Positions 43,661-52,758 of a stretch of DNA of 64,000 nucleotides are shown in pieces. The translations under genes and the position numbers were made by a program. Each line of letters opens with the position of its first letter. Position 1 is the stretch's first letter. Origin of the DNA: G963677915 sp963677915 (lineage in GTDB: Bacteria > Bacillota > Clostridia > Lachnospirales > Vallitaleaceae); assembly GCA_963677915.2 (NCBI GenBank), contig CAXXGE010000039.1, forward strand, positions 46,762-110,761, written 5' to 3'. The notes below the pieces were generated by a model. It was not told the DNA's origin. It made no database searches and saw only the letters and a program-made list of their open reading frames with translations.

Positions 43661-44393
43661 ATTCATGGCCTTTAGTAGCATCCTTAAGAAAGACATGAAA
43701 AACTATTATCTAAAGCCACCGAATATCAGTTGGGGCATCATTTTCCCCATCTCTTGGACGCTCATGTTCTTCGTGCGTTCCGGTACCGGGAGCGAAATTG
43801 ATATTCTCAGCATACTGCCTGGTGTCATGTCCTTGTCTATACTCTTCGGTACTACTTCGATGCTTGCTGTCACAATTACCTTCGAGAGAAAAAGCCGGTC
43901 ATTCGAGCGATTGCTCCTGGCTCCCATTAGCCTGAATCTATTGATGCTCGCAAAAACAACCGGTGCCATCATCTTCGGGACCATCAATGCATTCATCCCT
44001 GTAGTGCTTGCTTCATTTATAGTAGACATGTCAGGTATCAATTGGTTGACGACAGTCGTAGCAGTCGTGCTTATTGCAATAACATCAACCTTCCTCGGCT
44101 TATTTATAGCCGTATCAGTCAGTGAAGTATTTGAAGCACAGACATTTTCCAATTTTTTCAGGTTTCCTATGATGTTCCTTTGCGGCCTTTTCATTCCAAT
44201 AGAGAACCTTCCTGCGATTATACGACCATTGTCCTACGTCCTTCCGCTGACTTATGGTGCCGATATACTGAAGTCTTCAATTAATTCAGCAGAATCCATC
44301 AATCTGTGGATCAGCATGCTGGTACTTGTCGGCTACAGCTTGATGCTTTTCATCGTGAGCACCCGCAACATCAAGAAGAAATGGATTTTCTGA
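43647..44393 (+). CDS. ABC-2-type transporter, permease protein
   Basis: 248 residues and six hydrophobic segments, with the ABC-2 membrane motif around FSNFFRFPMMFLCGLFIPIENLPAIIRPLSYVLPLTYGAD. ITFERKSRSFERLLLAPI is the usual cytoplasmic loop. It pairs with the ATPase encoded just before. Start from AAGGAGG upstream. The exported substrate is unknown. Confidence 0.9.
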   Translation: MDMNKFMAFSSILKKDMKNYYLKPPNISWGIIFPISWTLMFFVRSGTGSEIDILSILPGVMSLSILFGTTSMLAVTITFERKSRSFERLLLAPISLNLLMLAKTTGAIIFGTINAFIPVVLASFIVDMSGINWLTTVVAVVLIAITSTFLGLFIAVSVSEVFEAQTFSNFFRFPMMFLCGLFIPIENLPAIIRPLSYVLPLTYGADILKSSINSAESINLWISMLVLVGYSLMLFIVSTRNIKKKWIF

Positions 44394-44400
44394 CTAGTTT

Positions 44401-44449
44401 TTGACATATGCCCATAATAGTGCTACAATATAGTAAAGGGCATATGCCC
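44401..44449 (+). promoter_or_regulatory. Promoter with two CATATG palindromes (DUF5320-like gene)
   Basis: TTGACA (44401-44406), 17-base spacer, TACAAT (44424-44429). GACATATGCC (44403-44412) overlaps the -35, and a perfect GGGCATATGCCC (44438-44449) lies at about +9. Two-site operators like this suggest strong repression. Confidence 0.8.
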
Positions 44450-44471
44450 TTAATCGTAAGGAGGTGAGGAC

Positions 44472-44747
44472 ATGCCTGGTTTTGATGGAACAGGACCACT
44501 CGGCATTGGGCCGACAGGAGGTAGACGAGGAATCAGAGGCGGATATTTCGGACGCGGCAGAGCTTTAGCATATGGTTTAGGCTGTGCAGCCGGTGCTGGA
44601 TTGGGTTTGCTTAGACAAAGACGTCTAAGAGGCCGGTTTCTGGACGAGACAGTTGATGATTCAACCGTTAAGGATGCTCTACTGGATGAGAAGAAGATTC
44701 TAGAACAACGGTTAAAGGAAATTAATGACAGAGTGAATGAATCATGA
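44472..44747 (+). CDS. Small Gly/Arg-rich protein, DUF5320-like
   Basis: 91 residues. The N-terminus MPGFDGTGPLGIGPTGGRRG is the typical start of the small DUF5320-type proteins that accompany Mrp/NBP35 and NifX-like genes in anaerobes. A glycine-rich hydrophobic middle (AYGLGCAAGAGLGLL) and a C-terminal coiled coil (DEKKILEQRLKEINDRVNES) follow. AAGGAGG precedes the start. Role unknown, possibly linked to iron-sulfur or redox metabolism. Confidence 0.75.
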   Translation: MPGFDGTGPLGIGPTGGRRGIRGGYFGRGRALAYGLGCAAGAGLGLLRQRRLRGRFLDETVDDSTVKDALLDEKKILEQRLKEINDRVNES

Positions 44748-44751
44748 TAGT

Positions 44752-44781
44752 ATGGGGGCAACGGTTAACCGTTGCCCCCAT
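44752..44781. terminator. Perfect 30-nt palindrome, bidirectional terminator
   Basis: ATGGGGGCAACGGTT followed at once by its exact complement, five bases after the stop codon of the DUF5320-like gene and between two convergent units. Confidence 0.7.
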
Positions 44782-44846
44782 TTCATGAAAGGCGGTAGCT
44801 TCTTGCCTACCCCGCTGTGAATTGTTCACGTCTCGTTCTTTTCAAG

Positions 44847-45266
44847 TCAAAACGTTCCCTGGATTTGTTTGAGTATCGCATAGATATCCGGAATCATCTT
44901 TTCCGCATTGACTGGTTTCAAGGCTTTATTTGTCCATGCGTGCATTGTTTCGCCTTCAGCCAAAAGGTTATCGTTCATTGCATTGCAGATCCGGTACGAA
45001 AAGTTTATACGTGTGCGAGACATAACTTTCAACCGCGTTTTTATCACGATTTCATCTTCATACTTGGCTGGCGCTATGAATTTGCAATTCATCTCGTACA
45101 AGGGAAGAAGAACCCCTTGCGACTCAATGTTCGTATTGGATACACCAGCAATTCTAAGAAAATCCGTTCGACCCGCTTCATACCAAATTGCATAATTTGA
45201 ATGATGAACGATTCCCATTTGGTCAGTTTCAGCATATCTTACCGTTGAAGTGGTTTCAGTCTCCAT
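44847..45266 (-). CDS. Hotdog-fold acyl-CoA thioesterase (YbgC/FadM-like), cluster copy 2
   Basis: 139 residues. The 4-hydroxybenzoyl-CoA thioesterase-type motif RYAETDQMGIVHHSNYAIWY (Asp in ETDQMG) lies near the start, then EAGRTDFL. It should cleave acyl-CoA thioesters in the cytoplasm. The ATG at 45266 has AGAAGGA before it; the longer frame to 45347 is the fused end of a deleted DUF5320-like gene. Very similar to the copy at 58949-59380 but with a different C-terminus, ending ILKQIQGTF. Confidence 0.88.
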   Translation of the reverse strand: METETTSTVRYAETDQMGIVHHSNYAIWYEAGRTDFLRIAGVSNTNIESQGVLLPLYEMNCKFIAPAKYEDEIVIKTRLKVMSRTRINFSYRICNAMNDNLLAEGETMHAWTNKALKPVNAEKMIPDIYAILKQIQGTF

Positions 45267-45347
45267 ATTCCTTCTCCATTTCTGTCGTCTTGTATTTTTT
45301 TCACTATGACATCCAGAAGGCTGTTTTTTGTAATCTCTTAACAACAT
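45267..45347 (-). pseudogene. Deleted DUF5320-like gene, cluster copy 2
   Basis: After GGAGGCG and an ATG come MLLRD and then KKQPSGCHSE. The same two pieces stand about 100 bases apart in the copy at 59.7-59.8 kb, so an internal deletion has fused them. It now runs in frame into the thioesterase. Confidence 0.65.
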
Positions 45348-45388
45348 CAATTCCGCCTCCAGCTCTTGCTTAATAAACCACAGTTATC

Positions 45389-45442
45389 GACATATGTCAG
45401 TTAGCGCATTATTATTATAGCACGATAATAGGCATATCTCAA
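45389..45442 (-). promoter_or_regulatory. Promoter with CATATG operator, cluster copy 2
   Basis: Minus strand TTGAGA (45437-45442), 17-base spacer, TATAAT (45414-45419). The sequence after the -35 is TATGCC, and the palindrome GACATATGTC (45389-45398) lies downstream. Same layout as at 44401. Confidence 0.75.
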
Positions 45443-45536
45443 AAATTCTGCTGTTAACTTTCCTAATGTTTTACTTTTGTACCATTCTATGGAATTCGTT
45501 AGTAATGATTTTCATTTACAGGAAGGGGTTTATCAT

Positions 45537-45617
45537 GGCTAATTATGCTAAAAAACGCATACGTCGCTGGAAGTCAAGTCAATATTTGTGTGTAAATTAC
45601 CTCGGGTTACTTTGAAG
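45537..45617 (+). other. Short open frame with good ribosome binding site, unidentified
   Basis: AGGAAGGGG precedes an ATG opening MANYAKKRIRRWKSSQYL and a stop ~26 codons in. Basic, perhaps the broken start of a transposase. Nothing more can be supported. Confidence 0.25.
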
Positions 45618-45653
45618 CCTATGTGGAGCAGCGTTTATGCCACGAAAGGTTGT

Positions 45654-45834
45654 TTACAGTGAGTAGACGATGCGGATCTCTTCCTTCGGCTTCGGCTGCA
45701 CCGCTTTCGGCGTCTGATCCAGCAGATTCCTGGAAAAGTGTGTTTGACAGCACTGCCCGTTTGCTCCCTGAAAATGTTTGCGTATGGCGGCAACAAGATC
45801 CCCTTGATGACCGTTTCGTGTACATAGTCTATCC
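45654..45834 (-). pseudogene. IS256-family transposase fragment
   Basis: Minus-strand frame HQGDLVAAIRKHFQGANGQC, then CQTHFSRNLLDQTPKAVQP, ending at 45654. This is the central segment of a Mutator/IS256 transposase. About 60 of ~400 residues remain. Confidence 0.8.
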
Positions 45835-45836
45835 TC

Positions 45837-46856
45837 TTATACTACTTGTCGTCCTTCATAATCTTTCTTCATATCTTTTTGTCTTACTCGATATCCGCTT
45901 AGTTTCTTTTTCAACCCATTGCCAACTGAATTTAAGGGTTCCTTTGACAATTGAATAGGAATATCCACACTCTTATCAATTCTTTCATATACCATAGGTA
46001 TCATGCTGCCACCACCTGTTAGTATAATACCGCTATCGATAATATCTGATATTAATTCCGGTTCTGTTTCTTCTAATACATCATGCAAGCCGTCAACAAT
46101 CAAATCTACTATAGGACATAAATATTCTGTTATTTTTTCAATACTAACTGTCTTTTTCTCCGGGACACCTTTTACAACATGAAGTCCGGTCGTTTGAATA
46201 TCTCCTTCATCATGGTCATTAATACGTTGCGTATATTGAATCTTAATGGCCTCAGCAGTCAATTTTCCAATACTTAGCCTGTACTCATCTCGCAAAAGTT
46301 TTATTATTGCTTCGTCAAAATCATCACTAGCAACTTTTATAGATTTCCCAACAACAATACTGCCAAGTGAAATAACTGCAATGTCTGTAGTTCCTGCACC
46401 AATATCAATAATCATATGTCCTTTGGCTTCATTAATATCAATACCTTCTCCTAAAGCTGCTACAATAGGTTCATCGACAATCTCCAAATTCTTATAGCCT
46501 AACTGATAACCCAAATTAATAACCGCTCTCAATTCTATCTCCGAAACTCCATTTGGTACAGCAATCGTCATTTTCCTTTTGAATTTTTGCTTATTTTTCT
46601 TAAGAATTTCTTTAATCATGGGATATACACATTCATATTCGGAAATAACACCATCTATAAGCGGCCGCGAGGCCATAATGCTGGTATTGGTTCGTCCCAA
46701 CATTTCTTTCGCAGACACACCCAAGGCAATAACCGACTTGTCCTCTGTATTTTGCGCAATATAAGACGGCTCATTATAGATCAATCCTTGACTCTTTTTA
46801 TATACTAAAGTATTCGCTGTACCTAAATCTATCGCAATTTCATCTATGAATAACAT
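45837..46856 (-). CDS. MreB/Mbl-like actin-type cytoskeletal protein
   Basis: About 339 residues. Actin-fold motifs: phosphate 1 DLGTANTLVY, VPNGVSEIELRAV, IVDEPIVAALGEG, phosphate 2 IDIGAGTTDIAVIS and the adenosine motif IILTGGGSMIP. It should polymerise under the membrane and guide wall growth. The ATG at 46856 has AAAGGA upstream. It stands alone, without mreC, mreD or other shape genes, between transposase fragments. That suggests an accessory MreB paralogue, not the main mre operon. Confidence 0.9.
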   Translation of the reverse strand: MLFIDEIAIDLGTANTLVYKKSQGLIYNEPSYIAQNTEDKSVIALGVSAKEMLGRTNTSIMASRPLIDGVISEYECVYPMIKEILKKNKQKFKRKMTIAVPNGVSEIELRAVINLGYQLGYKNLEIVDEPIVAALGEGIDINEAKGHMIIDIGAGTTDIAVISLGSIVVGKSIKVASDDFDEAIIKLLRDEYRLSIGKLTAEAIKIQYTQRINDHDEGDIQTTGLHVVKGVPEKKTVSIEKITEYLCPIVDLIVDGLHDVLEETEPELISDIIDSGIILTGGGSMIPMVYERIDKSVDIPIQLSKEPLNSVGNGLKKKLSGYRVRQKDMKKDYEGRQVV

Positions 46857-47039
46857 GATTTTATTCCTTTCTACTACTAACACGTAATGTGTCAAAAATT
46901 CTTTCATTAATCTGAATTATACAACGGAACAAGTATAACTTCTATGCCTTGAATGGTAGAGCAGGCTGACTTAAAGTTCTTGAATCCGAGCATATGAGTG
47001 ATGTTTAGTTTGGGGGGTGTAATCGTTCATTCTGTATTT

Positions 47040-47230
47040 CGTTCTTGATCGTATTGATTGTTGCTGCGTATTTGTCGATAGTGATTACGATATGATAGCG
47101 GATATTTCAAATACCATCGAACGCAAAGAATAATGATCTCAGACTGGTAGTGTTTCCGTATTGCTATAATAACAGCATATGAATGGTTGATTGAAATTTT
47201 TTGCAACAGAACCTGAAATGCTCCCCTCAT
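47040..47230 (-). pseudogene. IS6-family transposase fragment
   Basis: Minus-strand frame with KHYQSEIIILCVRWYLKYPLSYRN, the N-terminal hallmark of IS6/IS26-type transposases. The following residues do not fit, and the DDE core is missing. Confidence 0.65.
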
Positions 47231-47251
47231 GGATTCAGTTTCTCGTTACAC

Positions 47252-48163
47252 CTATGCTTCCAATGGTTGGCAGCTTAAGTATTCAATTGCTCGTTTGATT
47301 GTCGTTGCGCCGTTGAGCGTTTCAAGAAGCACATTGTCTCCATCGATTGTTAGAGCCATAATATCCTTAAGCCCAGCTGTCAAGATAACTGTTCCGGATG
47401 CCATTATTTTCTCATCAGCGGTTGTTTGATAAGCTTCGAGAAGCATAGTGTTTTCAATAATATTGAAGTTCATGGCAAACTGCATGATATCTACATTGAT
47501 GGCCCATTCCTGTTCTTTCTTCTCCAATAATCCCGCGGTTCCCAAGGCCTTTAGAATTGTATCTGGCTCATCCTTCATTACTTCAGTACTGAAGTTGAAG
47601 TGATATAAGGCAGCGAGACCGTCTTTTAGTGGTGCTTTTCTATAGTCGGCAAGGTTTTGGGCAGTAAGAACCTTCGGTTCGTATCCGCCTAGATAATTCA
47701 TCAGGCGCTCTTTCCGTATCCAGTCCATCACCTCCAACAGATATCCCATCTCTTTGTCAGTCAGGACAATATTCAGTTCACTGTTTTGCAAAGATGACAT
47801 ACCTAAATGCTCTGACAGATGATATCGGATTGAATCCAACTGATTTTCCATTAGGGCAAGCTCCGCTCCCTGCCCACGGTTCTCCACAAGAACAACACCA
47901 CTGTCTAATGTATACGCTGCCTTTTCCACAACTCCTGATGGCGTGGTCAGAACCAGACGACCGCTTCTTTTTGCTCCTGCAATTGTATTAAAGAGATGAT
48001 TGACGGGTTCACTCAGCTGACCATTTCTGATTATTCCAAGACCTTCAAGAGTTTTTTCTTCACTACCGTCAAGTTCTGGTGTGATATGTTTAAAAAGACT
48101 CAAGTCAGACAATTGTTCATAGCGATCACCAATTGCTTTTAGCAGATTATATTTAAGTTCCAT
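47252..48163 (-). CDS. Unidentified cytoplasmic protein, last gene of a four-gene operon
   Basis: 303 residues, no signal peptide or membrane helix. Acidic and mostly helical in pattern, with segments such as LSLFKHITPELDGSEEKTLEGLG, LMENQLDSIRYHLSEHLG and LLEVMDWIRKERLMNYLGGY. The C-terminal third looks beta-rich (ASGTVILTAGLKDIMALTID). I do not recognise a family. It follows the 1043-residue protein by 30 bases with GAGGAAG before the start. A chaperone, immunity or adaptor role for that protein is conceivable but only a guess from gene order. Confidence 0.75.
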   Translation of the reverse strand: MELKYNLLKAIGDRYEQLSDLSLFKHITPELDGSEEKTLEGLGIIRNGQLSEPVNHLFNTIAGAKRSGRLVLTTPSGVVEKAAYTLDSGVVLVENRGQGAELALMENQLDSIRYHLSEHLGMSSLQNSELNIVLTDKEMGYLLEVMDWIRKERLMNYLGGYEPKVLTAQNLADYRKAPLKDGLAALYHFNFSTEVMKDEPDTILKALGTAGLLEKKEQEWAINVDIMQFAMNFNIIENTMLLEAYQTTADEKIMASGTVILTAGLKDIMALTIDGDNVLLETLNGATTIKRAIEYLSCQPLEA

Positions 48164-48193
48164 TTCTCTTCCTCACTTTCCGATTGCCTCATC

Positions 48194-51100
48194 CTAGTTT
48201 GTCTTCTTAGGTGTCGGTGCATCAGCAAACAAACCAGCTGCCCCTTTTGCCACAGGATCAGTAAAGACTGGCTTGACACCAAAGTAGTCTGCCGTTGCTG
48301 TTGCCACCTTGATAGCTGATTCTTTCGTGGCATTGCCGATTTTTTGAGCAGCCAGTTCTCTTGCCTGTTTCGTGGTCATCGTACTGGTGATTAATCTTTT
48401 ACCTTGAGTGGTGACTACCTGGGTGAAGCCTTTGGACGGTGTTCCGAGGGAAATGTCATCACCCCAACCACCACCGGCAAATTTGCCGACAGCCTTATCA
48501 GTCACCCATCCGGTTCCAACCTTGACAACGCCACCAACAAAGCCGCTGGCTGCGCCTTCCATCTGTTTGCCATCGTCAGCACCAACAAAGCCACCCAAGG
48601 TTTCACCACTTACAGTCAATGCGCCTTTAGCCCATTTATTGCCGGTGAAGTCCGTCAATGCATCGAAGCCGCCTTTTACGAAGCCACTTTCGGCAGATTT
48701 CCAGCTGACGCCGGATTCAGCCATATCTCCGGCAACACCTTTGGTTACCTTGTAACCCGCACGGATAACACGTCCTGCCACACCAAGTCGGTCTCCCATG
48801 AAGTCAACCGCAGTGTCACAAACAGCACCTGTTACTACTGCACCAATTTCACCCGCGCGGGCAATATTTCCTATCATATTCCAGTTTGCGGCACTTTCTG
48901 TTTCACGTTTCTGCATTTCTTTAATATTGGATTTCAGCTCATCTTCCGTTGTGGCACCGTATTTCTTCATAATCCGCTCTTTGTATTCCTGCTGTTTCAG
49001 CTCTGCGGCATCTTGCTTCTCTTCGGCAAGCATCTTTTCAAGCGCCCTATCCTGAGCGGTATCGCCAGCTGCAATCTTGCGTCGCTGCTCATCCACAAAG
49101 GCCTGATCTTTTTCCAGATTCGGTTTGACGACTTTCTCGTAGACATATTCATCTAGCACGCCGTCGGTAAGCGGATTGACGTATTCACCGGTTTCGCGGT
49201 CTAATTCATAGGTGCTAGTCTTGCCGTCGATGCCTGTCGGCAAAGTCTTTGTATCCGGCCAGTCGTCCCACGGCTTCTGCTCAGGCACTTCGGGTTCGAC
49301 AGGTTCTTCGGCCTTTGCGGCAGCCCGTTCAGCCTTTTCTTCCTCGGACATGAAGTCTTCCTCGGTCAGTTCAGGTTTTGGCTCTTCATAAACCGGTTCT
49401 CTTTCCGGTTCTTCTTGATCCTGCTCTCCGTTGTCTTCATCAACACCCTCATAGTCGCCGTTTCCTTCGTTATTGTCAGTAACCGCATCGGAAATGGATT
49501 CCATGTCCCCTTCATCTGGCTCATCGGTGCTGCCCATGGCATCAGCCAACATAATCCATGCCAGATCCTCATCGCTGGCACCCGGATACTCTTGTCTGTA
49601 CCATTCTTTGGAATATTTTTTCAATTTTGGTTTTTTGGCTGCCTGAGTTTTTTTGAAGGCTTCACTGACCACATGAACCACAAGTCCTGCCAAGGGCGGA
49701 AAAAGAAGTCCCACAGAGGTCTGCAGCGGCGAATCCGGTCCTGGAACATTACCAGCCGCCATAGCTGCTCCAAGAGCTGCCACTACATAGGGCGCCAGAG
49801 CTTCTTTTACCATATAGGCTTCACCGTTCACTTCATATTTGTTGCTGTCAGCTCCCTTGTCAGATGTAGCTGCCCGATCGTAGGTGGCTTCACCCTGAAT
49901 CGAAACAGTTGCCGGATCATCCCCATCCTTGGTCAGTATCAGCTGTGCCTGTGCGCCAATTTTTGTTTTTGCCGGCAGTTTGCTTAAGTCTGCCATAAAA
50001 TCCGCCTGGGCGATAACGCTGCCGCCGACGATACCGATAATCGGTGCTTCCAGTGAAAATGGCATATCTTCATAGATACCGATGAGTTCCAGCCACTCGC
50101 CGTGATCAAGGATAGTTAGTTCAAAGTCCTTCAGGGAAAAGCTTGGGGTCGTATCATTCACTGGCCCCATCAGCGTAAAGCGCTTATAAGTGCCAAGATC
50201 CAGATTATAGGTGCCGGTAAAGTCATACCTATACACCGGCGGATCAGAGACGTTGATATAAAACAGAGGTTCTCCCTGGTCATCGTAAGTAATTGCACCT
50301 GGATCAGACAGTCCGATCACATAATTGCCTGCAGGAAAAACCACTTCCGGAGCAATGGCCCACATGCCGTTAACCACATCAGCCAGAGTCACACCATAAG
50401 CCTGTTCCATATACAGTACTTCCATCGTTGTCTCGTCCAGAATGGCGATGGTTCCGGGCATAACGCCCATACCGCCATTGATGGTATTGATGAGCACTTC
50501 ATCAACCATTGTATCTGCTTCCAGAGAAAAAGTGGCTGGTTTGGCATTGAGAGGAGGCGCTTCCGACCCCAGCGGGTCTTCTGTAAAATCTTCTCCGATG
50601 GTCTCAGGATCTTTCGCCTTCTCCCCCGGAAGAGCTGTCAGGTCGTTGCGATAATCCAGATATGCCTTGGCATACATGCCGGTAAACAGATAGGCACCCT
50701 GAACCCCTGTCTGCTTCGTTCTTACCTGAGATGCAGGATCGCTCAAAGTCACCGTATAGTCACCTTTAGGCAAAACAATGGTACCGGTCGGATCAAAGCT
50801 GTACATCACCCGGCCGGTAAGCCCTGCCTCTTCGGAACCGGCAATCGGTCCCAGAGTAGATACGGCCACCGCTGGAAGAGCATTCGGTTGAAAAGGTCCA
50901 TAAACGTTACCTTCACCGTCTGTCATTGTAACGGACAATCCGCCAGATATATTCACATAGGGCAGATAGATTCCGGTAAGTACCATATCTCGGCTCACTG
51001 AAAACATAATCGGATTGAAGTTGGCCAGTGTCTCGCCGTCAACAGCATAACTGCCTTCATAGCCTACAGTCAGTTCCTGACCGGCCCCCGTTTTAACCGG

Positions 51101-51325
51101 CTCCGTGTACCATGAACCGTTTTTAGCTATAACTTGCTCATAAGGACGCTCAGGAGCATCAAAAACTTCGCCGTTTGCAGTATCCATTCCCCAACCGCCC
51201 AAAGTCTCACTGAAGGTGCTGTTTACCGTTTCGTAACTTCCTTCTTCAGCCATTACCTCCATCGGCATCAGCTGCATGGTCAGCAGCAGAACCACAGCGA
51301 AAATGCTTAGTAACCTTTTCATCAT
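48194..51325 (-). CDS. Large secreted multidomain protein of unknown function (1043 residues)
   Basis: Signal peptide about 1-26 (LLSIFAVVLLLTMQLMPMEVMA). Residues ~30-500 are beta-rich with repeating units (FNPIMFSVSRDMVLTGIYLPY; LPKGDYTVTLSDPA; FPAGNYVIGLSDPGAI). A hydrophobic stretch at about 520-570 (YVVAALGAAMAAGN..LLFPPLAGLVVHVV) could span the membrane. Then come a basic segment (KKPKLKKYSKEWYRQ), a strongly acidic Glu/Pro-rich linker (~600-690), a coiled coil with many Glu/Lys/Gln (~740-830) and a Gly/Ala-rich C-terminal domain (GGFVGADDGKQMEGAASG). It overlaps the upstream gene by four bases. Family not recognised; the modular layout recalls large surface or effector proteins. Confidence 0.8.
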   Translation of the reverse strand: MMKRLLSIFAVVLLLTMQLMPMEVMAEEGSYETVNSTFSETLGGWGMDTANGEVFDAPERPYEQVIAKNGSWYTEPVKTGAGQELTVGYEGSYAVDGETLANFNPIMFSVSRDMVLTGIYLPYVNISGGLSVTMTDGEGNVYGPFQPNALPAVAVSTLGPIAGSEEAGLTGRVMYSFDPTGTIVLPKGDYTVTLSDPASQVRTKQTGVQGAYLFTGMYAKAYLDYRNDLTALPGEKAKDPETIGEDFTEDPLGSEAPPLNAKPATFSLEADTMVDEVLINTINGGMGVMPGTIAILDETTMEVLYMEQAYGVTLADVVNGMWAIAPEVVFPAGNYVIGLSDPGAITYDDQGEPLFYINVSDPPVYRYDFTGTYNLDLGTYKRFTLMGPVNDTTPSFSLKDFELTILDHGEWLELIGIYEDMPFSLEAPIIGIVGGSVIAQADFMADLSKLPAKTKIGAQAQLILTKDGDDPATVSIQGEATYDRAATSDKGADSNKYEVNGEAYMVKEALAPYVVAALGAAMAAGNVPGPDSPLQTSVGLLFPPLAGLVVHVVSEAFKKTQAAKKPKLKKYSKEWYRQEYPGASDEDLAWIMLADAMGSTDEPDEGDMESISDAVTDNNEGNGDYEGVDEDNGEQDQEEPEREPVYEEPKPELTEEDFMSEEEKAERAAAKAEEPVEPEVPEQKPWDDWPDTKTLPTGIDGKTSTYELDRETGEYVNPLTDGVLDEYVYEKVVKPNLEKDQAFVDEQRRKIAAGDTAQDRALEKMLAEEKQDAAELKQQEYKERIMKKYGATTEDELKSNIKEMQKRETESAANWNMIGNIARAGEIGAVVTGAVCDTAVDFMGDRLGVAGRVIRAGYKVTKGVAGDMAESGVSWKSAESGFVKGGFDALTDFTGNKWAKGALTVSGETLGGFVGADDGKQMEGAASGFVGGVVKVGTGWVTDKAVGKFAGGGWGDDISLGTPSKGFTQVVTTQGKRLITSTMTTKQARELAAQKIGNATKESAIKVATATADYFGVKPVFTDPVAKGAAGLFADAPTPKKTN

Positions 51326-51993
51326 ATGCCGGCACCTCCTCTTCCAAGCAGTGTAGGAATCAGTCCAGCCAGTCCATCAATCCAGCCCGGCACTTTTGAC
51401 AGAATCGGCAAAAAATATATCAGGCCAAAGGAGAACAGAAAAGAAACACCTGAGGCTGCAATGGTATTTTTCAAATGGGGTTTTCCCCGAAGCATACCCA
51501 CTTCAATGGCTGCTGCCGCTCCGACAGCCATAATGCCAGTGGATACAAAGGCATTGGAAATGGACCATCGAAGCGCATAGGTAGCAAGCAAAGACATGAC
51601 AGCAAAAGGGATGAGGAACAGGACGCTGTTGTCCACGGCCGCCGGTATGACTTTATTACCAATGGTTTTTTTCACCACCGGGTTGAACAAAGCGAGAAAC
51701 CAGCGCAGAAACAGTTTATAGAAAAATAAAAAAATGGCAAAAATAAGTACACCAAACAAAATATAAACTACGTTGTACCGTGTGGTGGATGTGGTAAAGA
51801 GAGTTGCACCAAACAGAATAATGGTTAGAAAGCGCCAGATACCACTGTTTCCGATGCGGCTGTAGTTCTTTCGTTCTTCTTCCAGTCCCTTCTCTACATA
51901 GGCGATTCTCTCATCACGATTAAGTCCCTCCGGTGCTTCCAGGAGATATGGATTCGTGATTGCTGCTGCCTTCACTTCTTTTTTCTTCATCAT
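51322..51993 (-). CDS. Membrane protein, second gene of the four-gene operon
   Basis: About 223 residues. A charged cytoplasmic start (NPYLLEAPEGLNRDERIAYVEKGLEEER) is followed by six or so hydrophobic segments and a Gly-rich end (LIPTLLGRGGAGI). The ATG at 51993 is preferred over a GTG six bases upstream because GGAGG fits it. Its ribosome binding site overlaps the stop of the preceding gene, and its stop overlaps the start of the large secreted protein. No family recognised. Confidence 0.75.
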   Translation of the reverse strand: MMKKKEVKAAAITNPYLLEAPEGLNRDERIAYVEKGLEEERKNYSRIGNSGIWRFLTIILFGATLFTTSTTRYNVVYILFGVLIFAIFLFFYKLFLRWFLALFNPVVKKTIGNKVIPAAVDNSVLFLIPFAVMSLLATYALRWSISNAFVSTGIMAVGAAAAIEVGMLRGKPHLKNTIAASGVSFLFSFGLIYFLPILSKVPGWIDGLAGLIPTLLGRGGAGI

Positions 51994-52002
51994 CTCCACC
52001 TC

Positions 52003-52557
52003 CTACATGCCGCCCCAGACGGACCAGCTCAAAAGAACTAGACCGGCAAAGACCGTTGCTATTGGAACGCTAAGGACAATTTTACCACCGGTCACTTCTC
52101 TAGCCGTAAACATCATGGGACCGATTGCCCACAATATGCCACCGATACCAAAGGCAAGGGACGTCTTCCATCCCAGCACCAAAGACGCAATAACACCAAG
52201 AATACCGTAAATCAGAGCTCCGCTGTAACTGAGACAAAAGCTGGTGACCGTCCATATAAGGGGCTTCCGTCCTTTGGCTGCTTTAAGCAGAATCCAAGCA
52301 GCTGCACTTATGATGGGAATTGCGATGGCTCCGTACAGAAACCCTGTACCAGCTGACTGAATGACATAAATCATCCCCCGCTGACCAGTCTTGTACATGT
52401 CCAGCCCCGTTTGGAGAAAGAAGAGAGCAAATGCCGCACCAGAAACGATAAGCGCCAAGTACCATCTGGTTTCGTCAATGGTGCTCCTAATTGCTTCCCT
52501 AGGGCTAATCATCATCGACAAGACAGTTCGAAACAAGGATGTTTTTCCTTCCTTCAT
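52003..52557 (-). CDS. Membrane protein, first gene of the four-gene operon (Yip1-like layout)
   Basis: 184 residues with five hydrophobic segments. The amphipathic start (SLFRTVLSMMISPREAIRSTIDE) and the layout of helices resemble bacterial Yip1-type membrane proteins, but no motif proves this. AGGAGG lies upstream. With the next two genes it forms a tightly overlapping translational unit. Confidence 0.7.
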   Translation of the reverse strand: MKEGKTSLFRTVLSMMISPREAIRSTIDETRWYLALIVSGAAFALFFLQTGLDMYKTGQRGMIYVIQSAGTGFLYGAIAIPIISAAAWILLKAAKGRKPLIWTVTSFCLSYSGALIYGILGVIASLVLGWKTSLAFGIGGILWAIGPMMFTAREVTGGKIVLSVPIATVFAGLVLLSWSVWGGM

Positions 52558-52758
52558 CAATAGTTCCTCCTATTCTAATTCATGTTTTTCCAATTGAAAG
52601 ATTTTTGATGTAGCCACGTTACAATTAACCTTCACCACAATAATAATTCTAATCAATTGCATCAAATTTATCAATATTCTTTTGCAGTAGACCATTCTTT
52701 TTAGATAGTATATGGTCAGGTCAATCATTTGCGCATAACTATATATTCTATGGAAAGA

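Noticed and set aside
44450..44761. Minus-strand proline-rich gene
   Set aside because: Antisense shadow of the Gly-rich DUF5320-like gene and its palindrome.
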